Below the pieces are notes generated by a model. The model did not search any database, had not been told where the DNA came from, and saw only the letters and a list, made by a program, of their open reading frames with translations. Positions 8,221 through 14,435 of a stretch of DNA of 64,000 bases are shown piece by piece. Source of the DNA: Propionibacteriaceae bacterium (GTDB lineage Bacteria > Actinomycetota > Actinomycetes > Propionibacteriales > Propionibacteriaceae); assembly GCA_009780915.1 (NCBI GenBank), contig WQZD01000006.1:45943-109942 (forward strand), given 5' to 3'. A program made the position numbers and the translations under genes. Position 1 is the first letter of the stretch. The number at the start of each line of letters is the position of its first letter.

Positions 8221-9495
8221 ATGATACAGCACATCGACGTCCACCAAATCATCGACGCCGCCCCGGCGCGGGTCGTGGTGACGCGAGACACCACCGGGGC
8301 CGTCCAGGAGGCGTCCTTCGACCTGTCGGGGCTGCCGAGGGTGGACGCCCTCCTGACCGGGAGGCCCGTCGTGGAGGTGCCCGGGCTGGTCGAGAGGCTG
8401 TGCAGCATCTGTCCGGCCGCTCACCACCTCGCCGGCATGCGTGCCCTGGAATCTCTCGTCGGACACTCGCAGATGACCCCCACCGCCGAGGCCGTGCGTC
8501 GTCTGCTCCACCTCGGATCTGTCATCTCCATCCACGTGGTCGGACTGATCATGACTCACCCAGCCGAAGCGCTGGTGTTGCGGCGCTTCGCCAAGGCCGC
8601 GATGGCCGCCGCCGGTTCACCCGGACACTTCCCTGTCACCGGGGTTCCCGGCGGTGTCGCCGCGCCCGCCGACCCCGCTCAGCGGGATCTGTGCGCCCAG
8701 ATGGTCGCTGACGCCCTGGAGGCGGCACGCCGCGTCGCCGCCGCCTGCATGTCGGCGCCCGTCCCCGAGGATCATTTCACCGGCGCCGACGTGGCCCTGG
8801 TCGACGATCAGGGCAACCTGGACCTGTTCGGACAGTTGCTGCGTGCCGTGTCCGCCGACGGGACCCCCCTCATCCCCGGGGCTCGCGCCGAGCAGTGGGA
8901 CGAGTTGGTGGTGGAAGCCGTGCCTGGCGCGCCGGCGCCCAAACCGTACCTCAAGGCCTTGGGGGCCAGCTCCGGGGCCTATCGGGTCGGGCCCGTGGCC
9001 CAACTGCGCATCGGTCCGGTGACCACTCCTGTCGCCCAGGACCTGCAGACTGTCTGGCTGGCCGGGGCCGGTGGCGCGTCGAGCGCCCGAGCCATCGTCA
9101 TGGTGCACGCCGTCGAGGCCATCGCCGCCCTTCTCGAGGCGCCGGAACTGGTCGACGGCCAGACGGGACACCCCTGGCCGGAATCCTTGCCGGAAGCGGT
9201 CGGCGTGGGATGGGTGGACGGCGCCCGCGGGCTGCTCGTCCATCGGTACGCGACCACGGACGACGGCCGGGTACGGGTGGCCACCATCTTGACCCCCACC
9301 GCCCAGAACGAGCCGTGGCTGGCCGACTTGCTGCGCACCGCCGTCGAGGACTCCTCCGGCGACACGATGCGCGCTGGCGTGGAGGATGCCATCCGCGAAG
9401 CGGACCCCTGCCTTCCATGCTCGTCGGCGCCAGCCGGTACCATGGATCTCGAAGTCGACACCGTGTCGATCGACACTTCCCTCAAAGGACTCTGA
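8221..9495 (+). CDS. Divergent, orphan [NiFe]-hydrogenase large-subunit-like protein
   Basis: 424 residues, shorter than HyaB (581). It has a large-subunit N-terminal motif RLCSICPAAHH (residues 59-69; Cys61, Cys64), closer to the RICGIC-P-x-x-HH form of group 3 (HoxH/MvhA-like) enzymes, but with Ser in place of the conserved Gly. The C-terminal motif is DPCLPC (395-400), followed by SSAPAG, so the usual His/Arg after the second Cys pair is missing. All four potential Ni ligands are kept. No small subunit partner lies next to it; a HypC paralogue begins 2 bp downstream. It could be an uncharacterised hydrogenase relative, a sensor or a maturation scaffold. Function not assigned. Confidence 0.8.
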   Translation: MIQHIDVHQIIDAAPARVVVTRDTTGAVQEASFDLSGLPRVDALLTGRPVVEVPGLVERLCSICPAAHHLAGMRALESLVGHSQMTPTAEAVRRLLHLGSVISIHVVGLIMTHPAEALVLRRFAKAAMAAAGSPGHFPVTGVPGGVAAPADPAQRDLCAQMVADALEAARRVAAACMSAPVPEDHFTGADVALVDDQGNLDLFGQLLRAVSADGTPLIPGARAEQWDELVVEAVPGAPAPKPYLKALGASSGAYRVGPVAQLRIGPVTTPVAQDLQTVWLAGAGGASSARAIVMVHAVEAIAALLEAPELVDGQTGHPWPESLPEAVGVGWVDGARGLLVHRYATTDDGRVRVATILTPTAQNEPWLADLLRTAVEDSSGDTMRAGVEDAIREADPCLPCSSAPAGTMDLEVDTVSIDTSLKGL

Positions 9496-9497
9496 CC

Positions 9498-9755
9498 ATG
9501 TGCCTCGCGTTCCCCGTACAGATCACGGACATCACGGCCGGCCCCATGCCCATGGGCCATGTGGCGCATGGCGACACCATTGTGTCGTGTTGCTTCGCGT
9601 ACGTCCCTGAAGCCCAGGTGGGCGACTACGTCCTCATGCAGAGCGGATTCGCGGTCGAAGTGTTGGATCCCGACGCGGTGGCGCAGTCCTTCGACGCGTT
9701 CGCCGACCTCGTCGATCAGGGCCTCAGCAGCCCCTTCACGCTCTCCTGTAGCTGA
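9498..9755 (+). CDS. hypC: HypC/HupF-family hydrogenase maturation chaperone, copy 1
   Basis: 85 residues starting MCLAFPVQI, with the essential N-terminal Cys2 of HypC chaperones and the GDYVLMQSGFAVEVLD core. HypC carries the Fe(CN)2CO group with HypD and binds the immature large subunit. It starts 2 bp after the orphan large-subunit-like gene, so it may be the dedicated chaperone of that protein or of HyaB. Another HypC is encoded at 18283-18549 beside hypE and hypD. Its 3' end overlaps the convergent tatB by 40 bp. Confidence 0.9.
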   Translation: MCLAFPVQITDITAGPMPMGHVAHGDTIVSCCFAYVPEAQVGDYVLMQSGFAVEVLDPDAVAQSFDAFADLVDQGLSSPFTLSCS

Positions 9756-10312
9756 GTCACGTACTCCAGGGCGTTGAGCGGACGTTCGGGTTCCACCGGG
9801 TCGGGCTGGGTCGTGGCCATGGCGTCCTGATCTGGCGTCGTCGTGTCCGTGTCGGGGGCTTCGACGTGCGCGGCCTGTGCGAGGGCGGGTGTGCTGGCGG
9901 TCTGCGCGGGGGTGGTGGCAGGCTGTACGGGAGTGGGGGTCTGCGCGGGCGTGGCGATCGCGGACGGCCTACGCGGGGTCGTACCCGTCTGAAGCTGGAG
10001 TCGGGCGACCTCGGTGCGCATCCCCTCCATTTCGGCGCGCAGGGAGTCCATCTCCGCCTGGACGTCATCGGGCAAGATCTGCTTGATGAGGTTTTTAGGC
10101 CTCAGGTCGTCCAGTCCCAAGTCGCCCAAGTCCGTCCCCAGTTCTGTTTTGATCTGGTCTGTGGCGCTGTTGGCCACATTACGGAGAAAACGTATGATCT
10201 TGGCCGCTTTCTTGGCCAAGGGCGGCACCCTCTCGGGGCCGAGCAAGACCGCAGCCAGGACGATGAGGCCAAGCAGTTCGCCTGTGCCGATGTCCAGGAA
10301 CATGGGGGTCAT
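9716..10312 (-). CDS. tatB: Sec-independent translocase subunit TatB
   Basis: 198 residues. It has a short N-terminal helix (IGTGELLGLIVLAAVLLGPERVP), an amphipathic helix rich in Lys and Arg, an acidic segment and a long Pro/Thr/Ala tail. The LLGPERVP hinge and the length favour TatB over TatA. TatB with TatC recognises twin-arginine signal peptides. It lies between the hydrogenase genes and is divergent from tatA-tatC. The start ATG 10312 is 7 nt after a TACACT box (leaderless); ATG 10303 is the next candidate. The 3' end overlaps hypC copy 1 on the other strand. Confidence 0.88.
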   Translation of the reverse strand: MTPMFLDIGTGELLGLIVLAAVLLGPERVPPLAKKAAKIIRFLRNVANSATDQIKTELGTDLGDLGLDDLRPKNLIKQILPDDVQAEMDSLRAEMEGMRTEVARLQLQTGTTPRRPSAIATPAQTPTPVQPATTPAQTASTPALAQAAHVEAPDTDTTTPDQDAMATTQPDPVEPERPLNALEYVTQLQESVKGLLRP

Positions 10313-10325
10313 GGGTCCAAGTGTA
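10313..10325 (-). promoter_or_regulatory. Putative leaderless promoter (-10) of tatB
   Basis: TACACT on the minus strand (10325-10320) is 7 nt before the ATG. The stretch to the start codon, TACACTTGGACCCATG, matches the one before the MauE/DoxX gene at 15 of 16 positions. Confidence 0.5.
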
Positions 10326-10452
10326 GCGTGTGACTCTAGAGGGCACCCGGGGGCTGTGATGTGGGGCAGGGCACCCGACGTTATGCGTGGCCGTCAATGG
10401 GATATCTCTCAAGGCGTCATCAGCCTTGCCTTCCCCTGTGGTGTGAGCGTGG

Positions 10453-10458
10453 TAATAT
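10453..10458 (+). promoter_or_regulatory. Putative -10 box for tatA-tatC
   Basis: TAATAT lies 47 nt before the tatA ATG, in the 193-bp divergent tatB/tatA spacer. The only -35 candidate, TTCCCC at 10431-10436 with a 16-bp spacer, is weak. Confidence 0.4.
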
Positions 10459-10505
10459 CGAACCTCAATGAAGAGCGACTTGCTCGGCCGTGACGGAGGA
10501 ATGAC

Positions 10506-10766
10506 ATGCGCTTTGGGTGGCAGGAACTAGTTATTATTTTGGTGATCGTCGTGATCATCTTCGGTGGATCGAAAATCGCTGGCCTCGGCAAGTCCAGCGG
10601 GCGTGCGATCCGCGAGTTCAAGGAAGAGTTGAAGGGCCTGGACACGGGCAAGGACGACTCGTCCGACCACACGGGCATCGCCTCGAACCAGGCTCAGGAC
10701 CAGGCTGGCCTCACACAGCAGTCTCCTGCTGACACCACGCCCCCGGGGCAGACTGACCTGCGCTGA
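10506..10766 (+). CDS. tatA: Sec-independent translocase subunit TatA
   Basis: 86 residues. The N-terminal membrane helix WQELVIILVIVVIIFGGSKI is followed by the Gly hinge and the amphipathic helix with the F-K-x-x-L pattern (REFKEELKGL), then a polar tail. TatA oligomers form the pore for folded twin-arginine substrates. GGAGGA precedes ATG 10506; the earlier ATG at 10501 runs into a stop within ten codons. tatC follows after 14 bp. Its presence inside a hydrogenase locus fits the Tat signal on HyaA. Confidence 0.93.
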   Translation: MRFGWQELVIILVIVVIIFGGSKIAGLGKSSGRAIREFKEELKGLDTGKDDSSDHTGIASNQAQDQAGLTQQSPADTTPPGQTDLR

Positions 10767-10780
10767 CGGAGCGTCCGTTC

Positions 10781-11647
10781 GTGCCCGCAAAGAAACCGCG
10801 TTTCGCGTGGCTGCGACCGCCGAAAGCCGGGCAGTTCGGCTCGATGACGCTGCTCGACCACTTGCGTGAGTTGCGGTATCGGTTCCTGGTTGTGATGGCG
10901 GCCATCATCGTGACGACGCTCGTCGCCATGATCTTCGAGTCGCAGTTGCTCGGCCTCGTCCTGTGGCCGATCCAGCAAGCCGTGGAAATGTACCAGCAGT
11001 CCCGCCCGGGCGCACAGGTCGAGATGATCACCCAGGGCGTGACCGCGGGGTTCTCCCTGTACTTCCGCGTGTGCTTCGTGGCCGGGTTCATCGCGGCCTG
11101 CCCGATCTGGCTGTACCAACTGTGGCGCTTCATCGTCCCCGCGCTGAAGTTCAAAGAGCGGAAGACTGCCGGGCAGTTCCTCGGTGTGGCCATCCCCCTC
11201 TTCCTTCTCGGTGTGGCGTTCGGGTACTTCATCTGCCCGCGCGGCTTCGCCATGATGCTCACCTTCAACCCGCCCTCCGTGGTGAACCTCAACGATGTCG
11301 CCGGGTTCATGAGCTTCGAGCTTCGGCTCCTCCTCCTCTTCGGGCTGGCCTTCCAACTTCCCGTCCTCTTGGTGAGCCTGAACCGGATCGGCCTGGTGTC
11401 CGGGGCGACACTGGGCAAGTTCCGATCCCCGGCCGTCGTCTTGATCGGCATTTTCGCGGCTCTGGCCACCCCCACGACGGACGCTCTGACGATGCTGGTC
11501 CTCATGGTTCCGATGGTCATCATGTACCTCGTCGCCGAGGCCATGTGCCGTGCCAACGACAAGCGTGTCGCCGCCCTCATGGACGGCAAGGAGCCCGCCC
11601 TGTCCCCCCTGGCCCGAATACGTCGCCGTCTCGCCTCCCACACATAG
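10781..11647 (+). CDS. tatC: Sec-independent translocase subunit TatC
   Basis: 288 residues with six predicted membrane helices and TatC signatures: the N-terminal MTLLDHLRELRYRF, the periplasmic-loop/helix region around LYFRVCFVAGFIAACPIWLYQLWRF, and KFRSPAVVLIGIFAALATPTTD near the C-terminus. TatC is the receptor for twin-arginine signals. The start is GTG 10781, 14 bp after tatA, with a weak GACGGAG upstream. It is the last gene before the repeat block at 11702. Whether this is the organism's only Tat system cannot be seen from the window. Confidence 0.95.
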   Translation: MPAKKPRFAWLRPPKAGQFGSMTLLDHLRELRYRFLVVMAAIIVTTLVAMIFESQLLGLVLWPIQQAVEMYQQSRPGAQVEMITQGVTAGFSLYFRVCFVAGFIAACPIWLYQLWRFIVPALKFKERKTAGQFLGVAIPLFLLGVAFGYFICPRGFAMMLTFNPPSVVNLNDVAGFMSFELRLLLLFGLAFQLPVLLVSLNRIGLVSGATLGKFRSPAVVLIGIFAALATPTTDALTMLVLMVPMVIMYLVAEAMCRANDKRVAALMDGKEPALSPLARIRRRLASHT

Positions 11648-11701
11648 GACATCTACGCAGGCCACCGTTGGGGTGGTCAAGTGTTGGGACTGGCGAGCGT
11701 T

Positions 11702-12060
11702 GGGGGCGTGAACTGTCGGTTTTCAGTGGTAAATGAACAGTTCGTGCCCCCCGGATTTTCGTGGGGGCGTGAACTGTCGGTTTTCGGGGTTGATATGCAC
11801 GGTTCGTGCTCCCGGGGTGGACGGAGGGACGGTTCGTGCTCCCGTGGTGGACGGAGGGACGGTTCGTGCCTCCGGACTGCTCGGGGATGGGGTTGTGTGC
11901 GTTGGGGGCGTGAACTGTCGGTTTTCGCTGGTAAACGAACAGTTCGTGCCCCCCGGATTTTCATGGGGGCGTGAACTGTCGGTTTTCGGGGTCGATATGC
12001 ACGGTTCGTGCCCCCGGGACGTACGGAGTGACAGTTCATGCCCCCGGGACAGTCCGGGGG
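11702..12060. repeat. REP-like block: duplicated ~108-bp unit with inverted subrepeats, plus 30-bp tandem repeats
   Basis: This fills the space between tatC and the convergent nickel permease. A unit of about 108 bp occurs at 11702-11809 and 11904-12011 with only a few differences. Each unit contains two copies of GGGGGCGTGAACTGTCGG (starting 11702, 11763, 11904, 11965) and inverted relatives (GAACAGTTCGTGCCCC, GCACGGTTCGTGC). Between the units a ~30-bp motif centred on GACGGTTCGTGCTCCCG is tandemly repeated (11798-11870). A diverged third unit sits at 63574-63695. The hairpin-forming, dispersed nature fits REP/BIME-type elements. Apparent ORFs across it are translations of the repeats. Confidence 0.85.
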
Positions 12061-12066
12061 ACCGGC

Positions 12067-13152
12067 CTACGACGACGGCGACGTGGTTGTGAGCGACGTG
12101 TCCGCTTCTCGGTGAGCCGCTTTACGTCGAGAGCGCAGGAAGACCACAACGGCGACCACGACGAAGATCCCCGCGAGGATGAAGCCGATCCACTGGAGAT
12201 CGAAGGCGCCGAGGGACGCCAAGGGGCCGCTGGTGATGTGGAAGGTGCCGCTGAGCAGGGTGGCGAGTTCGACGACGCCGATGCCCAGGGCGAAGACGAT
12301 CGAGACTCCGGTGACGACCATGTTGTAGTACAGCTTGCGACCGGGCTGGTCGAAAGCCCAGTGATAGACGTGGTTCATGAAGACCCCGTCGATGGTGTCG
12401 AGGAGCGCCATGCCGGCAGCGAAGATGAGGGGGAGGGCCAAGATGGCGTACCACGGCAGTGTCATGGCCGCCGCCGTACCCGTCAGGGCCAGGAGGCCCA
12501 CCTCGGTGGCGGTGTCGAAGCCCAGTCCGAAGAGGACGCCCACGGGGTAGATCTGCCAGGGCTTGCGGATGGCCCGGAACCGCCCGGCGAACAGCCGCGC
12601 GATGGCGCCCTGGTTGACCAGTTGCTCGTCGTCGATGCGCTCTCCTTGGCGCACGCGGCGCACGAGCCCTGCGGTGCCGATGAAGGACCCGAGGTTGACG
12701 ATGGCCAGGATGATCAGGAAGGTGGCCGACACGATCAGGCCGAAGGTGCCGAAGATCTCACGGATATGGGTGCCGTCGTCGAATTGGTCAGCCAGGACCC
12801 GTACGCCGAACGCCAGCAGGAGGCAGACCACGAAGACGACCGTGGAGTGGCCCAGGGAGAACCAGAAGCCGACGGAGACGGGTCGTTGCCCGCTCTGGAC
12901 CAGCGACCGGGTCGTGTTGTCGATGGCGGCGATGTGGTCGGCGTCGAAGGCGTGCCGCAAGCCCAGGGCGTACACCGTCACGCCCAGGCCGACACCGAAG
13001 ACCGCTCCGGCCGCGTTGGGGAAGTGATGGGTGGCCGCGAGCAGCACCAGGGTGCCCCAGCCCACGACATGGAGGGCCAGGATGACCACAGCCATCCCCG
13101 TCAAGCTGCGGCGTCTGCTCATGGTCGCCCGTGGCGCGGTGGTCTTCAGCAT
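12067..13152 (-). CDS. NiCoT-family nickel/cobalt permease
   Basis: 361 residues, about eight membrane helices. It has the family signature LGLRHAFDADHIAAIDN (metal-binding His/Asp in helix II) and the second motifs FSLGHSTVVF and GLGFDTATEV. HoxN/NixA/NicT permeases import Ni2+ (some Co2+) for hydrogenase or urease. It lies 7 bp after hypB in the hypA-hypB-permease operon, so nickel supply for the hydrogenase is the obvious role. The ATG at 13152 has little Shine-Dalgarno and may depend on coupling to hypB; ATG 13122 is an alternative. Confidence 0.93.
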   Translation of the reverse strand: MLKTTAPRATMSRRRSLTGMAVVILALHVVGWGTLVLLAATHHFPNAAGAVFGVGLGVTVYALGLRHAFDADHIAAIDNTTRSLVQSGQRPVSVGFWFSLGHSTVVFVVCLLLAFGVRVLADQFDDGTHIREIFGTFGLIVSATFLIILAIVNLGSFIGTAGLVRRVRQGERIDDEQLVNQGAIARLFAGRFRAIRKPWQIYPVGVLFGLGFDTATEVGLLALTGTAAAMTLPWYAILALPLIFAAGMALLDTIDGVFMNHVYHWAFDQPGRKLYYNMVVTGVSIVFALGIGVVELATLLSGTFHITSGPLASLGAFDLQWIGFILAGIFVVVAVVVFLRSRRKAAHREADTSLTTTSPSS

Positions 13153-13159
13153 GGGACGC

Positions 13160-13981
13160 TCAGACCGTGACCAGGGGCTCGCAAGCCCAGTCGATCCATT
13201 CCTGGATGCCTTCGCCAGTCTTGGCGGACGTCAGGAAGAGTTTCGCGGTCGGGTTGACGGCGCGTACGTTGTCCAGGAAGAGGTCCATGTCGAAATCGAG
13301 GTACGGCAGGAGGTCCACCTTGTTGATGATGACCGCGTCGACACTGCGGAACATCACCGGGTACTTCAGCGGCTTGTCCTCGCCTTCGGGCACGGACGCG
13401 ATCATGGCGCGGCGGTGCGCGCCCACGTCGAACTCGGCCGGGCACACGAGGTTGCCGACGTTCTCGATCAGCAACAGGTCGAGGTCGTCAAGGTCCAGGC
13501 CCTTGAGGGCGTGGGCGACCATCGGCGCGTCCAGGTGGCACTCGCCCCCGAATCCGGCGCCGGTGTTCAGCAGGGAGATCTGGGCGCCGACGCCTCGCAG
13601 GCGGTCGGCGTCGATGGAGGTCTCGATGTCGCCCTCGACGATCCCGCAGCGCACGCGGCCCTCCAAGGCGGCCAGGGTCTTGGCCAGCAGAGTGGTCTTG
13701 CCCGCGCCGGGGGAGCTCATGAGGTTGATGGCGGTGACACCGGCCGCGTCCAGGAGGGCACGGTTGGCGGCGGCCGCCCGGTCGTTCTCGTCGAAGATGC
13801 GCTCGAGCACGTCGATGCGTTCCCCGCCGGTCTCGTACCCGGTGTGGTCGCCGATCAGTTCGGCGCGCTCTGCGTCCATGTGATGGTCGTGGTCGTGCCC
13901 ATGCTCATGGTCATGGTCATGGTCGTGCTCATGGTCGTGCTCATGGATCGTGCCGTCCTCATGGCGGTGGAACCGTCCCAT
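13160..13981 (-). CDS. hypB: Hydrogenase nickel incorporation GTPase HypB with His-rich nickel store
   Basis: 273 residues. Residues 5-34 are a His/Asp/Glu repeat that would bind several nickel ions. The GTPase part has the P-loop SSPGAGKTT (89-97), the metal-site segment GECHLDAPM, LLLIENVGNLVCP and the NKVD base-recognition motif. HypB uses GTP hydrolysis to drive Ni transfer through HypA. The gene overlaps the end of hypA copy 2 by 23 bp and is followed by the nickel permease. The His tract is encoded by imperfect 6-bp repeats (about 13872-13955). Confidence 0.95.
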   Translation of the reverse strand: MGRFHRHEDGTIHEHDHEHDHDHDHEHGHDHDHHMDAERAELIGDHTGYETGGERIDVLERIFDENDRAAAANRALLDAAGVTAINLMSSPGAGKTTLLAKTLAALEGRVRCGIVEGDIETSIDADRLRGVGAQISLLNTGAGFGGECHLDAPMVAHALKGLDLDDLDLLLIENVGNLVCPAEFDVGAHRRAMIASVPEGEDKPLKYPVMFRSVDAVIINKVDLLPYLDFDMDLFLDNVRAVNPTAKLFLTSAKTGEGIQEWIDWACEPLVTV

Positions 13982-14321
13982 CTGAATCCTCCAGTACTAA
14001 TGATCTGACAATGAATTCTTCTCCGCTGACGACGTCGACGGAGGCGCTCGCGCAAGTCGCGCATTTCAGTATAGCCAGTCCTGCCAGCTGAGTCTGGGCC
14101 CCGCAGTCCCGGCAGGACAAGGTCCCGGGCAGATAACGGATGTCCAGTCGGCTTCCGTCGAGGGGAGTCGCCTGGCTCACGATGGACCAGCAATAGGTCA
14201 GAGTCTCGGGGACGACTTGGCGCAACTGGCCCACATCGAGTTCGACGACAGCCACTTTCTTGCCGTCTGCCGCACGCTCGGCGATCGTGGCGATCGAGCG
14301 GCACAGTGCCAATTCGTGCAT
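13959..14321 (-). CDS. hypA: HypA, copy 2
   Basis: 120 residues starting MHELALCRSI, with the zinc-binding pairs CRDC (Cys70, Cys73) and CATC (Cys87, Cys90). It is distant from copy 1 (7829-8188) outside the motifs. AGAGGAGGAC lies directly before the ATG at 14321. It heads the hypA-hypB-nickel permease operon, so this copy is the likely HypB partner. It is divergent from hypF, with 114 bp between the starts. Confidence 0.93.
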   Translation of the reverse strand: MHELALCRSIATIAERAADGKKVAVVELDVGQLRQVVPETLTYCWSIVSQATPLDGSRLDIRYLPGTLSCRDCGAQTQLAGLAILKCATCASASVDVVSGEEFIVRSLVLEDSDGTVPPP

Positions 14322-14421
14322 GTCCTCCTCTTCCCGTGTCTGCTCCCCTCATCCTACGAGTGGGCGCAACCGTACGGCCAGCGATCGGGGGCGGGACCTG
14401 GTCCGCGTCGCGAGGCGGTGC

Positions 14422-14435
14422 TACGCTCACCTACT
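14422..14435 (+). promoter_or_regulatory. Putative leaderless promoter (-10) of hypF
   Basis: TACGCT (14422-14427) lies 8 nt before GTG 14436, the chosen start of hypF. No Shine-Dalgarno is present in this interval. Confidence 0.45.

Noticed and set aside
11677..12039. A 120-codon frame with repeated HEPSLRPPRE-type sequence
   Set aside because: It is the translation of the REP-like block; all six frames stay open because of the repeats.
13872..13955. 6-bp repeat tract treated as a separate microsatellite
   Set aside because: It encodes the functional His-rich nickel-binding segment of HypB.
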